The notes: generated from the sequence alone by a model not told the origin. A stretch of 64,000 nucleotides of DNA from Ciceribacter sichuanensis (GCF_024055605.1 NZ_JAMXLX010000001.1:1116001-1180000); one strand, 5' to 3'. Counted from the first letter of the stretch, positions 35,840-44,650 are shown. Numbers and translations are program-made.

Positions 35840-36664
35840 ATGGCCGCAAAGAGCGAATTCCTCAAGAGAGAACATGTAATGTCGATGGACCCGATCTGGG
35901 ACAGCCTCAGGGCTGAGGCACGGTCGGCCGCCGAGCATGACCCGTTGCTTGCAACCTTTCTCTATTCGACGATTCTCAATCATCGCTCGCTTGAGGACTG
36001 CGTCATCTACCGGATCTGTGAACGCCTCGATCACCCGGATCTGCAGGCGATCCTGCTGCGCCAGGCTTTCGATGAAATGCTGCGCGAGTGGCCTGAATGG
36101 GGCCAGATTGTGCGCGTCGACATCCAGGCTGTCTACGACCGAGACCCGGCCTGCACCCGCTTCATGGAGCCGGTCCTCTATTTCAAGGGCTTCCACGCCA
36201 TCCAGACCCATCGTCTGGCCCACTGGCTGTGGAACCGCGGCCGGCGCGACTTCTCTCTATACCTGCAGAGCCGCTCCTCCAGCGTCTTCCAGACGGATAT
36301 TAATCCGGCTGCCCGGATCGGCAAGGGCATCTTCCTCGACCATGCGACCGGTCTCGTGGTCGGCGAGACGGCGCGCATCGGAGACAACGTTTCGATCCTG
36401 CACGGTGTGACCCTCGGCGGTACCGGCAAGGAAGGCGCCGATCGTCATCCGAAGATCGGCGACGGCGTCATGATCGGTGCCGGAGCCAAGGTGCTCGGCA
36501 ACATCGAAGTCGGTTGCTGCTCGCGTATTGCTGCCGGTTCGGTGGTGCTGAAGCCGGTGCCGAAGGGGTCGACGGTAGCCGGCGTTCCGGCTCGCGTTGT
36601 CGGGGAGGCAGGTTGCGCCGAGCCGGCCCGTTCCATGGACCAGATGCTTGCTGCCGAGGATTGA
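35840..36664 (+). CDS. cysE: Serine O-acetyltransferase
   Basis: A 274-residue enzyme that makes O-acetylserine from serine and acetyl-CoA, the first step of cysteine synthesis. The N-terminal helical SATase domain (DPIWDSLRAEAR start) is followed by FMEPVLYFKGFHAIQTHRLAH and a left-handed beta-helix of hexapeptide repeats ([40 protein letters not shown]), cited by position about 150-240. The ATG at 35840 has GAGGAGA about 7 nt upstream. The C-terminus is the site of cysteine feedback in E. coli. It is transcribed alone. Confidence 0.95.
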   Translation: MAAKSEFLKREHVMSMDPIWDSLRAEARSAAEHDPLLATFLYSTILNHRSLEDCVIYRICERLDHPDLQAILLRQAFDEMLREWPEWGQIVRVDIQAVYDRDPACTRFMEPVLYFKGFHAIQTHRLAHWLWNRGRRDFSLYLQSRSSSVFQTDINPAARIGKGIFLDHATGLVVGETARIGDNVSILHGVTLGGTGKEGADRHPKIGDGVMIGAGAKVLGNIEVGCCSRIAAGSVVLKPVPKGSTVAGVPARVVGEAGCAEPARSMDQMLAAED

Positions 36665-36681
36665 TCCCAAAGTGGCCATAA

Positions 36682-36710
36682 CCGCCCGGTAAAGCATGGT
36701 TCCCGGGCGG
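36682..36710 (+). other. Hairpin after cysE
   Basis: CCGCCCGG / CCGGGCGG, an 8-bp stem with a 13-nt loop, starts 18 nt past the cysE stop. No T-run follows, so it is a weak terminator candidate. Confidence 0.35.
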
Positions 36711-36791
36711 GAGTGTCGCCGTTTGCGTCTTTACATCTGCGGACGGTGCATGCGACAAGCGGCCCGAATTGAATCGATACGGAGAATTTAA

Positions 36792-36995
36792 GTGAAGCCC
36801 GAAGAAATCAAGAAACTCGACGCCTATTTCAAGCGGATGTTCGGTCCGGGCATTTCCGTTAAGGCACGTCCGCGCAAGAACGACTCTGCCGAAGTTTATG
36901 CGGGCGAAGAGTTCCTTGGCGTGGTGTTCAAGGACGAAGAAGACGGCGATCTTTCCTACAATTTTTCGATGGCCATTTTGGACGTCGATCTCTAA
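36792..36995 (+). CDS. DUF3126 family protein
   Basis: A 67-residue acidic protein with the DUF3126 features: EEIKKLDAYFKRMFG at the start, KNDSAEVYAGEEFLGVVF in the centre, and YNFSMAILDVDL at the end. The start codon is GTG at 36792 with GGAGAA 7 nt upstream. The family is confined to alphaproteobacteria and its function is unknown. It is flanked by cysE and the phasin gene and ends at a terminator. Confidence 0.87.
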   Translation: MKPEEIKKLDAYFKRMFGPGISVKARPRKNDSAEVYAGEEFLGVVFKDEEDGDLSYNFSMAILDVDL

Positions 36996-37048
36996 TCTGA
37001 AAGTTGCATAGCAACTGATATATGTTTTCCTTTTCAAGGGTTGAAGGG

Positions 37049-37078
37049 TCGGCCGTGTTGCGGTCGGCTTTTTTGTTT
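37049..37078 (+). terminator. Terminator of the DUF3126 gene
   Basis: A GTCGGCCG...CGGTCGGC imperfect hairpin with TTTTTTGTTTTG following it, about 55 nt past the stop. The stem is short, but the T-run is strong. Confidence 0.6.
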
Positions 37079-37125
37079 TGATTACAAATGCAACCATTGA
37101 GGGATATTGCGACGCACAAGACTAC

Positions 37126-37154
37126 TTGACCAAAATTGTGCATCTGCTATCGTT
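37126..37154 (+). promoter_or_regulatory. Putative phasin promoter
   Basis: TTGACC (37126-37131), 17-bp spacer, TATCGT (37149-37154). It lies about 40 nt upstream of the phasin start. Confidence 0.4.
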
Positions 37155-37194
37155 CGCTGCATTGAAAAACGGCACGAGCAGGAGGATGTCGCGC

Positions 37195-37548
37195 ATGTTT
37201 AACTTCGATGAAGCCAATAAGAAGGGCAAGGAAGCCATGGATGCACTGCTGAAAAATTACGCAGAAATCGGCAAGGGCTTCCAGGCGATCGCGACGGAAG
37301 CGTCCGAATATTCCAAGAAGTCCTTCCAGGACGCGTCCACCTTCGTGGAAACGCTTGCAGGCGCAAAAAGTGTCGAGAGCGCGTTTGAGTTGCAGACGAC
37401 TTTCCTGAAGTCGTCCTATGAGTCGTTCGTCGCAGAAGCGACGAAGATGGGTGAGATGTATGCCGATCTCGCAAAGACGGTCTACAAGCCCTACGAGGCG
37501 ACCATTGCCAAGGCGACGTCTTCTTCGCCGTTCTCCGCTGCGGCCTGA
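37195..37548 (+). CDS. phaP: Phasin (PHB granule-associated protein)
   Basis: A 117-residue, mostly helical amphipathic protein (EANKKGKEAMDALLKNYAEI, SSYESFVAEATKMGEMYADL) matching the phasin_2 family. Phasins coat polyhydroxybutyrate granules and control their number and size. The ATG at 37195 has AGGAGG 9 nt upstream; an ATG at 37186 sits too close to that site. The polymer is made by phaC at 12052. Gene symbol by analogy with rhizobial phasins. A strong terminator follows. Confidence 0.87.
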   Translation: MFNFDEANKKGKEAMDALLKNYAEIGKGFQAIATEASEYSKKSFQDASTFVETLAGAKSVESAFELQTTFLKSSYESFVAEATKMGEMYADLAKTVYKPYEATIAKATSSSPFSAAA

Positions 37549-37578
37549 TTGCTTTTCAACGGTATTTTGCCGGGTTTT

Positions 37579-37618
37579 CAAGACCGGCCGCACGTGGTGC
37601 GGCCGGTCTTGCGCTTTT
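37579..37618 (+). terminator. Rho-independent terminator of the phasin gene
   Basis: A perfect 15-bp stem, CAAGACCGGCCGCAC / GTGCGGCCGGTCTTG, with a 3-nt loop, followed by CGCTTTT. Confidence 0.88.
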
Positions 37619-37797
37619 AAGGGGCTGATATAGGCTTTGACTCTTTTCAGCCTTTTCGGTGCGTTGCGGCGATTCTGTTTGCAGTGAGCACCGGGGGGCT
37701 TAAAATCACCGGAATATGAACTACCTTACTGTCCTGAGTGTTCGTCCGTCGCATTGCGTCTTTGGCAAATCGGCCGGACAATGGAGAATAAACTGAA

Positions 37798-38148
37798 ATG
37801 ATCGCCAAGCCGGTCTTCATGCAGAGCAATGGACGCGAAGGGGACAATGCCAACCGTGGCACGTCCGTCATTACGCGCACCAAGCCCAAGACGAAGAAAC
37901 CGAACCTGTACCGCGTCCTGTTGCTGAACGATGACTACACCCCGATGGAGTTCGTGATCCACATTTTGGAGCGCTTCTTCCAGAAGGACAGGGAAGCCGC
38001 CACCCGCATCATGCTGCATGTTCACAATCACGGTGTGGGCGAATGCGGTGTCTTCACGTACGAAGTCGCCGAAACGAAGGTAAGCCAGGTGATGGACTTC
38101 GCAAGGCAGCATGAACACCCGCTGCAATGCGTCATGGAAAAGAAGTGA
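37798..38148 (+). CDS. clpS: ClpS, N-end rule adaptor for ClpAP
   Basis: A 116-residue adaptor that delivers N-degron substrates to ClpA. N44-D45-D46 ([13 protein letters not shown]) and H74 (IMLHVHNHG) form the substrate pocket. The N-terminal ~35 residues are flexible and basic, as in rhizobial ClpS1. It is directly followed by clpA, 9 nt downstream, so the two form a cotranscribed pair. The start is the ATG at 37798. Confidence 0.95.
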   Translation: MIAKPVFMQSNGREGDNANRGTSVITRTKPKTKKPNLYRVLLLNDDYTPMEFVIHILERFFQKDREAATRIMLHVHNHGVGECGVFTYEVAETKVSQVMDFARQHEHPLQCVMEKK

Positions 38149-38157
38149 GGATCTGAC

Positions 38158-40629
38158 GTGCCAACATTTTCTCCCAGCCTCGAAAAGGCGCTGCATCAGG
38201 CACTGACCTACGCCAACGAGCGGCACCATGAATATGCGACGCTCGAGCACCTGTTGCTTGCGCTGATCGATGATGCTGATGCGGCGGCCGTGATGGGCGC
38301 CTGCAATGTCAATCTCGATGCCCTGCGCAAGACGGTGATCGATTATGTCGACAATGAGCTTGCCAATCTGGTCACCGGCTACGATGAGGACTCCAAGCCG
38401 ACCTCCGGCTTCCAGAGGGTCATCCAGCGCGCCGTGATCCACGTGCAGTCATCGGGCCGCGAAGAAGTGACCGGTGCCAACGTCCTCGTTGCGATCTTCG
38501 CAGAACGGGAGAGCCATGCGGCCTTCTTCCTGCAGGAGCAGGAGATGACCCGCTACGACGCCGTCAACTACATCTCCCACGGGATCGGCAAGCGACCGGG
38601 CGCCGCCCAGGTTCGTCCGCCGCGCGGTGCTGAAGAAGGCGACGGCGAAGCCAAGCAAGCCCGCGAGCAGGAAGAGGGTTCCGCCAAGACCAAGCAGGAG
38701 GCGCTCAAGGCCTACTGCGTCAATCTGAACGAGAAGGCCAAGAGCGGCCGCATCGACCCGCTGATCGGCCGTCACGAAGAAGTGAACCGCACCATTCAGG
38801 TGCTTTGCCGCCGCTCGAAGAACAACCCGCTCTACGTCGGTGATCCCGGCGTCGGCAAGACGGCGATTGCCGAGGGTCTTGCCAAGCGGATCGTCGAGGG
38901 TAAAGTCCCGGAAGCGCTTGCGGATGCTACCATCTTCTCGCTCGACATGGGCACGCTGCTTGCGGGCACGCGTTACCGTGGCGATTTCGAAGAACGTTTG
39001 AAGCAGGTCGTCAAGGAACTCGAGGATTACCCCGGAGCGGTTCTCTTCATCGACGAGATCCATACCGTGATCGGTGCAGGCGCCACCTCGGGCGGCGCGA
39101 TGGATGCGTCCAACCTTCTGAAGCCGGCGCTGTCTTCCGGTGCGATCCGTTGCATCGGTTCGACCACCTATAAGGAATATCGCCAGTTCTTCGAGAAGGA
39201 CCGTGCGCTCGTTCGTCGCTTCCAGAAGATCGACGTCAATGAGCCGTCGGTCGATGATGCGATCGAGATCATGAAGGGCCTCAAGCCCTATTTCGAGGAC
39301 TATCACAAGCTCCGCTACACCAACGAGGCGATCAAGTCGGCCGTCGAGCTTTCGGCGCGCTATATCTCGGACCGCAAGCTGCCCGACAAGGCGATCGACG
39401 TGATCGACGAGACGGGCGCGGCCCAGATGCTCTTGCCTGCTTCGAAGCGGCGCAAGCTGATCACCGAGAAGGAGATCGAGGCAACGATCGCCACCATGGC
39501 CCGTATTCCCCCGAAGACGGTGTCCAAGGATGACGAGATGGTGCTGGCCAACCTTGAAAAGGAACTGCGCTCGGTCGTCTACGGCCAGGACAAGGCCATC
39601 GAGGCACTTTCGACCTCGATCAAGCTTGCCCGTGCAGGTCTGCGCGAACCGAACAAGCCCATCGGCTGCTATGTCTTCTCCGGTCCGACCGGCGTCGGCA
39701 AGACCGAGGTTGCCAAGCAGCTCGCCGCTTCGCTCGGTGTGGAACTGCTGCGCTTCGACATGTCGGAATACATGGAGCGGCACACGGTTTCGCGTCTGCT
39801 TGGTGCACCTCCCGGCTATGTCGGCTTCGACCAGGGCGGTCTGCTGACCGACGGCGTCGACCAGCATCCGCATTCGGTCGTGCTGCTCGACGAAATCGAG
39901 AAGGCGCATCCGGACATCTACAACATCCTGTTGCAGGTGATGGATCACGGCTCGCTGACCGACCACAACGGCAAGAAGATCGACTTCCGCAACGTTATCC
40001 TGATCATGACGACCAATGCGGGCGCTTCCGAAATGGCGAAGTCCGCTATCGGCTTCGGTTCGTCCAAGCGGACCGGCGAGGATGAAGAGGCGCTGAACCG
40101 CCTGTTCACGCCGGAGTTCCGCAACCGTCTGGATGCGACCATTCCGTTCGCCCCGCTGCCGACGGAAGTCATCCATCAGGTCGTGCAGAAGTTCGTCATG
40201 CAGCTCGAAGCCCAGCTCTCCGAGCGCAATGTCACCTTTGACCTCGCACCGGAAGCCATCGCATGGCTTGCCACGCGCGGTTACGACGAAAAGATGGGTG
40301 CCCGGCCGCTGTCGCGGATCATCCAGGAGCACATCAAGAAGCCGCTCGCCAACGAGATCCTGTTCGGCAAGCTGCGGAAGGGTGGCGTGGTCAAGGTCGG
40401 CGTCAAGAAGGACGAAGAAGGCGCCGAGGTTCTCGATCTCGAAGCTGTGTCCGATGCCGCTCCGGTAAAGCCGAAGCCGGAAGCCGAGCTTGTCGAGGCC
40501 GCTGCCGAGCCGGTGGAAACGAAGAAGAAGCCGCGCAAGGCCAAGGCGAAAGCTGAGGCAGCGGAAACAGTCGCCGAAACACCGCCGAAGCGTCGTGGCT
40601 CCGTGCCGAAAGTGCCCAAGAAAGGCTGA
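38158..40629 (+). CDS. clpA: ClpA, ATPase subunit of the ClpAP protease
   Basis: An 823-residue Hsp100 unfoldase. The Clp N domain covers about 1-140, the first AAA module has Walker A GDPGVGKTAI near 231 and the second GPTGVGKTEV near 512. The family loop IGFGSSKR, corresponding to the ClpP-binding IGF/L loop, is at about 633. The C-terminus carries about 60 extra residues rich in Lys, Ala and Pro (KKKPRKAKAK, PPKRRGSVPKVPKKG) beyond the E. coli form (758 aa). The start codon is GTG at 38158, 9 nt after clpS. A terminator follows. Confidence 0.96.
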   Translation: MPTFSPSLEKALHQALTYANERHHEYATLEHLLLALIDDADAAAVMGACNVNLDALRKTVIDYVDNELANLVTGYDEDSKPTSGFQRVIQRAVIHVQSSGREEVTGANVLVAIFAERESHAAFFLQEQEMTRYDAVNYISHGIGKRPGAAQVRPPRGAEEGDGEAKQAREQEEGSAKTKQEALKAYCVNLNEKAKSGRIDPLIGRHEEVNRTIQVLCRRSKNNPLYVGDPGVGKTAIAEGLAKRIVEGKVPEALADATIFSLDMGTLLAGTRYRGDFEERLKQVVKELEDYPGAVLFIDEIHTVIGAGATSGGAMDASNLLKPALSSGAIRCIGSTTYKEYRQFFEKDRALVRRFQKIDVNEPSVDDAIEIMKGLKPYFEDYHKLRYTNEAIKSAVELSARYISDRKLPDKAIDVIDETGAAQMLLPASKRRKLITEKEIEATIATMARIPPKTVSKDDEMVLANLEKELRSVVYGQDKAIEALSTSIKLARAGLREPNKPIGCYVFSGPTGVGKTEVAKQLAASLGVELLRFDMSEYMERHTVSRLLGAPPGYVGFDQGGLLTDGVDQHPHSVVLLDEIEKAHPDIYNILLQVMDHGSLTDHNGKKIDFRNVILIMTTNAGASEMAKSAIGFGSSKRTGEDEEALNRLFTPEFRNRLDATIPFAPLPTEVIHQVVQKFVMQLEAQLSERNVTFDLAPEAIAWLATRGYDEKMGARPLSRIIQEHIKKPLANEILFGKLRKGGVVKVGVKKDEEGAEVLDLEAVSDAAPVKPKPEAELVEAAAEPVETKKKPRKAKAKAEAAETVAETPPKRRGSVPKVPKKG

Positions 40630-40670
40630 TATCGCGGCATTGATTTGCCTGAGCCTCGCTGCAATTGTCG

Positions 40671-40707
40671 AAACCCCGGATCGGAAAGCGATCCGGGGTT
40701 TTGCTTT
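40671..40707 (+). terminator. Rho-independent terminator of clpSA
   Basis: AAACCCCGGATC / GATCCGGGGTTT, 12-bp perfect stem with a 7-nt loop followed by TGCTTTT. Confidence 0.88.
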
Positions 40708-40810
40708 TCGAGTAATGACGATCCCGTGATCGAAAGCAACCATCCCTATGTTCAGGTTGCGACGGTTTGCCTTGGCGCGTAGCCTTCGACGGGTAGCTTG
40801 GTACGAGCGG

Positions 40811-41236
40811 ATGAACGTGATGGAAACGGACCGTGGAGAGGATATCAGTTTCACGGATGAACAGCGCCAGTTGTGGGATCACGTCAAGGCGCTATGGGAG
40901 GTTGCTCGCCGCCGCGAGGTGGAACCTGTCCGCAAATTTCTGCATCGCAGTTATTCCGGCTGGGTCACGGGCACGGATACGCCCCATGACTATGAAGCCG
41001 CGATCGCTTCGGTGGGGCCTTATTCGCCACGCGTTTTGCGATATCGGCTGAAACCCCTCAAGGTGACCGTCTTCGATCATGAGGTGGGCGTGGTCCATTA
41101 CAGCTATCAGGCCGAGGTCGAGACGCCGGACACGGGTGGCAAGTCCGTGGCGGGGCGTTGGACCGAGGTCTACAAGAAAGACGGTGATGTTTGGCTGTTG
41201 ATATCGGTCAGCGGCGGACCTGACGGAATGCGCTAA
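40811..41236 (+). CDS. NTF2-like (SnoaL/DUF4440-type) protein
   Basis: A 141-residue soluble protein with an alpha+beta cone fold pattern: two N-terminal helices (EQRQLWDHVKALWEVARRR), then strands with DYEAAIASVG, VVHYSYQAEVE, GRWTEVYKKDGDVWLLISVSGG. The last strand pattern is typical of NTF2-like proteins. The substrate or ligand is unknown. The start is ambiguous between ATG 40811 and 40820; both have GAGCGG nearby. It lies in a monocistronic position after the clpA terminator. Confidence 0.72.
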   Translation: MNVMETDRGEDISFTDEQRQLWDHVKALWEVARRREVEPVRKFLHRSYSGWVTGTDTPHDYEAAIASVGPYSPRVLRYRLKPLKVTVFDHEVGVVHYSYQAEVETPDTGGKSVAGRWTEVYKKDGDVWLLISVSGGPDGMR

Positions 41237-41425
41237 TTCCTCTCCGTGCTGATTTCGGCTGGACTGACCGCGTCTCCGTTACGCCTCGAAAAATCGGCTC
41301 CCGCTCTTCTTTCGCAAATTCCGACGCAGGGGACGGAATATGTACAGCCTTGCGATCCGGGGTTCGAACGGTGTAGGTCTGGAAGATCCATCCCGCGCAT
41401 TCCGGTTTCCCGTGGCTTCTCTTCA

Positions 41426-42178
41426 ATGACCCAGCCTGCTTCTCAATTCACCTCGCTGCGCTGGGCGGCAAAGGGTGCGGCGGGCATCTTCAGCCTGCCT
41501 GCGATCATCCTCATGACCTCCTTCGTTGGGTTCGCCGCCTTTGCGCTCGAATCGGGAATTTCCCGCGAGCAGGCGATGCTGATGACGCTGATGGTGTGGG
41601 CCTTGCCGGCGAAGATGATCCTGATCGGTATGATGGCGAGCGGGGCGAATATCCTGGCGATGTTTCTCGCCGTGTCGCTTTCCTCGATCCGTATGATGCC
41701 CATGGTCGCCTCTCTCGTTCCGGAAATGCGCAACGAACGCACGCCGACCTGGCTGCTGCTCTTTCTCTCCCATTTCGTCGCGATCACCGCATGGGTCTTC
41801 GCCATGGGCACCTTGAAGACCGTGCCGCGAGAGGCGCGCACCGCCTATTTCGCGGGTTTCGGTCTGACGCTGGTGGTGGTCAACACGATACTGGTGGGGT
41901 TGAGCTATGGTCTCGTCTCGACCTTTCCTCCGCCCGTTGCCGGAGTGTTGTTCTTCCTTACGCCGGTCTATTTCGTCGCGTCGATCTGGGCGTCGGCCCG
42001 CCATTCCGTGGTCAAGATAGCCTTCGTGGTCGGTGTCATCGGCGGCCCGCTACTGGCACTTGTCGCGCCGGGATTCGACATCCTGATCGTCGGTCTTGGA
42101 GGCGGCACCTTGGCCTATCTGCTCGACCGTTATGTGGTTCGCGCAAGGAGATTACAGGCCGAAGGAGGCGAGCCATGA
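41426..42178 (+). CDS. azlC: AzlC family branched-chain amino-acid exporter, large subunit
   Basis: A 250-residue inner-membrane protein with at least six to seven hydrophobic segments (PAIILMTSFVGFAAFALESG, MILIGMMASGANILAMFLAV, MPMVASLVPEMRNERTPTW). The AzlC/AzlD pair exports branched-chain amino acids and analogues (Bacillus) or their counterparts. The ATG at 41426 begins MTQPASQFTSL; no ribosome site is clear and the frame is open upstream to 41246. Its stop overlaps the azlD start (ATGA). Confidence 0.85.
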   Translation: MTQPASQFTSLRWAAKGAAGIFSLPAIILMTSFVGFAAFALESGISREQAMLMTLMVWALPAKMILIGMMASGANILAMFLAVSLSSIRMMPMVASLVPEMRNERTPTWLLLFLSHFVAITAWVFAMGTLKTVPREARTAYFAGFGLTLVVVNTILVGLSYGLVSTFPPPVAGVLFFLTPVYFVASIWASARHSVVKIAFVVGVIGGPLLALVAPGFDILIVGLGGGTLAYLLDRYVVRARRLQAEGGEP

Positions 42179-42510
42179 GCGCGGCTGACTGGTGGCCATA
42201 CGTCGTGATTCTGGTCGCCGGCTGGCTTGCGACCGATATCTGGCGCTGGCTCGGCGTCGTGGCCGGCAACCGTTTGAACGAGGGTTCGGAAGCGCTTTCG
42301 TGGGTGAGGGCGGTTGCCACCGCTCTGGTCATGGCCGTCACCGCAAAGCTCATCGTCTTTCCGACCGGCAGCCTTGAACACACGCCGCTGTGGATGCGGC
42401 TGGGTGCGGCAGGCCTCGGCTTTCTGGCCTTCCTGCTGGCAGGAGAGCGGGTCATCGTCGGCGTCGTCGTGTCGCTTGCGCTGCTTGCTGTCGGAATCAC
42501 CCTGTATTGA
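42175..42510 (+). CDS. azlD: AzlD domain protein, small partner subunit
   Basis: A 111-residue protein with about four hydrophobic segments (WWPYVVILVAGWLATDIWRW start). It begins within the azlC stop (ATGA) after GGAGG, so translation is coupled. It forms the small subunit of the putative amino-acid exporter. A LysR-type regulator on the opposite strand ends 40 nt downstream. Confidence 0.83.
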   Translation: MSAADWWPYVVILVAGWLATDIWRWLGVVAGNRLNEGSEALSWVRAVATALVMAVTAKLIVFPTGSLEHTPLWMRLGAAGLGFLAFLLAGERVIVGVVVSLALLAVGITLY

Positions 42511-42551
42511 TGGAGCCGCCACTGGCGGGAAACGATATACTTGCCGGAATT

Positions 42552-43433
42552 TCAAGGTTGGGGTTGCCCTGATTTTCGGGCCTCCGAGAGTAGCCAGTCG
42601 CGCATGAGCACGACTTCCGGTGTCGGTCGATCCGCCTCTATCAGCCAATAATATTTTTCCGTATCGCTTGCCCGTTCGAAAAGGATCTGCAATTCGCCGC
42701 GCGCCAGTTCAGCTGCGATCAGGGCGGTTGGGCAGAGCGCCACGCCCAGGCCCGAAGTCACCGAACTGACCAGCAGGTTGAAATCCGCGAACAGGGGACC
42801 GGATTCTGTCGGTGCTGGAATTCCTCCTTCGGCAAACCATCTTCTCCATGCCGCCTTGTCTTCGTCATGCAGCAGATCCGCACGGGCGAGATAGGAGGCA
42901 TCAGGAAACGGGCCTTTCCGTTCGACATAGTCGCGCGCCGCAGTCGGGCGGGTTGCGGCACTGAGGATTGGCAGTGCGTCCGGTGATGATCTGACGCCGT
43001 GTGTGATCAGGAGATCTGCTTTCGCCGGTGTGGGTGTCTCGGCACCGGCAGCATAGCTGATAGCCACCTGTATCTCGGGATGCGCTGCACGGAAGGCGGG
43101 AAGACGAGGGGCGAGCCAGTGGGAGACCACCGATGGCAGGCAAGCGAGGCGCACCTGCCGTCGCTGGCGCGCAGCCGAGAGCTGTTCTGACGCTGAGGCG
43201 ATCGCTTCTAGGCTGGTCGATACGGTGCGGCTGAAATCCCGACCCTCTGCGGTCAGCCGGACACCGCGGGCGCTGCGTTCGAAGAGTGCTACCCCGAACC
43301 AGTCCTCAAGGGTCCTGACATGCTGGCTGACGGCTGCTGCCGTCATGCCAAGCTCGGTGGCGGCATGACGGAAGCTTTCCTTGCGGGCAGCGGCCTCGAA
43401 GGCACGCAGACTGGGGAGCGGCGGGAGCTTCAT
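42552..43433 (-). CDS. LysR-type transcriptional regulator (GcvA-like)
   Basis: A 293-residue regulator with an N-terminal winged helix-turn-helix (LPPLPSLRAFEAAARKESF, then LGMTAAAVSQHVRTLEDWFG at about 16-45, cited by position). The effector-binding domain follows. The PPLPSLRAFEAAAR start is typical of the GcvA/AmpR-like branch. It is divergent from the DUF1989 gene across 120 nt and so is the likely regulator of it, and possibly of the convergent azlCD. The start is the ATG at 43431-43433. Confidence 0.87.
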   Translation of the reverse strand: MKLPPLPSLRAFEAAARKESFRHAATELGMTAAAVSQHVRTLEDWFGVALFERSARGVRLTAEGRDFSRTVSTSLEAIASASEQLSAARQRRQVRLACLPSVVSHWLAPRLPAFRAAHPEIQVAISYAAGAETPTPAKADLLITHGVRSSPDALPILSAATRPTAARDYVERKGPFPDASYLARADLLHDEDKAAWRRWFAEGGIPAPTESGPLFADFNLLVSSVTSGLGVALCPTALIAAELARGELQILFERASDTEKYYWLIEADRPTPEVVLMRDWLLSEARKSGQPQP

Positions 43434-43555
43434 ATCTCCATGGCTAAGCCATGCTTGCCCTTGAGGCAAGGAGAAGCCGTCTTGTCAGGGGCTTTGCCAG
43501 CGTGCAGTTTCCGGCGATCGATCATCTTCAACGCGCAGCAATAGGGAAGATCTCC

Positions 43556-44413
43556 ATGAATATCAGACCCGAGATAGCAGTTCCCACCGATGCCGCCGAA
43601 CGGCGTGCCGTCAAGCCGGTGGTCGTCTATCCCAATGGAGCGCTTCCGATCCCGGATATGGGGCTGCTCAATGAAGCCCGGGCCGGTCTCGAAAAGATCG
43701 ACGAAGTCATCGTGCCGCCGCGTGACGGACGGACGTTCAACGTGCCGAAGGGCCATTTCTTCCGCATCGTCAGCGTCGAGGGATCACAGGTCGGCGACCT
43801 CAACCTGTGGAATGCCAACGATCTCTCCGAGCGTTTCTTCAGCGGCAAGACCCGTGCCCTGCATGCCACCCACGTCACGGTTGGCGACCGTCTCTGGAGC
43901 ACGCTTCCCTATCTGAGGCCGATGGCGACGATCACCCACGATACGCTTGCCTGGTACGGATTCGATGACGACGGCGGCAGCGTTCACGATGTCATTGGTA
44001 CCCGCTGCGATCCCTATACCAACAGGCTGCTGTCCGGTGGCGACTATCATCACTGCTGCCACTCGAACCTGACGCGGGCACTTGCCGGTGCGCGGGATAT
44101 GGGCTTCTCGGAGGCCGAACCTCATGTGCACGACGTGCTCAATGTTTTCATGTGTACGGGTTTCACCCGCGACACGCATCAATACTTCATGAAGGCGAGC
44201 CCGGTTCGGCCGGGCGATTTCATCGAGTTCTTCGCCGAGATCGATCTTCTCGGCGGCCTGTCGGCCTGCCCGGGTGGCGATTGCAGTTCCGAGCATTCGA
44301 GCGATGCAGCCGCGTGCTATCCGCTGAAGGTCGAAATCTTCCGGCCCGATGCCAAACTCTTGAAGGACTGGCCGTTCCCGGAGCGGAACGGCTATGTCAG
44401 CCCGGAGCGGTGA
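43556..44413 (+). CDS. DUF1989 (urea carboxylase-associated-like) protein
   Basis: A 285-residue protein with many conserved Cys/His residues: DYHHCCHSN, HDVLNVFMCTG, GGLSACPGGDCSSEHSSD and a C-terminal YPLKVEIF. This matches the DUF1989 family, which is linked to urea-carboxylase/carboxyguanidine metabolism through guanidine-degrading operons; the gene is also found alone. No carboxylase is present here. The ATG at 43556 has AGGGAAGA upstream. The LysR regulator gene is divergent. Metal binding is likely from the Cys/His pattern. Confidence 0.83.
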   Translation: MNIRPEIAVPTDAAERRAVKPVVVYPNGALPIPDMGLLNEARAGLEKIDEVIVPPRDGRTFNVPKGHFFRIVSVEGSQVGDLNLWNANDLSERFFSGKTRALHATHVTVGDRLWSTLPYLRPMATITHDTLAWYGFDDDGGSVHDVIGTRCDPYTNRLLSGGDYHHCCHSNLTRALAGARDMGFSEAEPHVHDVLNVFMCTGFTRDTHQYFMKASPVRPGDFIEFFAEIDLLGGLSACPGGDCSSEHSSDAAACYPLKVEIFRPDAKLLKDWPFPERNGYVSPER

Positions 44414-44419
44414 AGGCCT

Positions 44420-44548
44420 TCAGCCGATCAGCCAGAACAGGCCGCCGAAGATGACGATGAAGGCGATGATGACCCCGAGAATCCGGCCCAGGCCCTCGTT
44501 GGTGTTCGTGTGTTGCCCGACGATCGCGTAATAGAAGTCGTTCTTCAT
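44420..44548 (-). CDS. Small membrane protein, 42 aa
   Basis: A 42-residue protein, MKNDFYYAIVGQHTNTNEGL at the start, with one C-terminal transmembrane helix (ILGVIIAFIVIFGGLFWLIG region, about 23-42). The ATG at 44546-44548 has AAGGA about 9 nt upstream and the stop is at 44420-44422. It is tail-to-tail with the DUF1989 gene (6-nt gap). The clean hydrophobic helix and ribosome site support coding. Function unknown. Confidence 0.55.
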   Translation of the reverse strand: MKNDFYYAIVGQHTNTNEGLGRILGVIIAFIVIFGGLFWLIG

Positions 44549-44596
44549 CCGGGTTTTCCTTCCATCTGTGTGGCGGCAATAGCCTTGCAAGTTTTA

Positions 44597-44621
44597 GAGC
44601 CGCGCGCCGCGCGGTAGGCTC
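44597..44621 (-). terminator. Putative terminator of the HIT operon
   Basis: GAGCC/GGCTC with a nested CCGCGCG-type inner stem, followed on the minus strand by TAAAACTTGC. The T-run is weak. Confidence 0.35.
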
Positions 44622-44650
44622 CTATCGGCGCGCGACGCTCAGGCGGAAAG

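Noticed and set aside
38449..40854. 801-codon open frame on the minus strand opposite clpA
   Set aside because: It arises from the codon bias of clpA; the translation is Arg/Leu/Gly/Asp-rich low-complexity with no motif.
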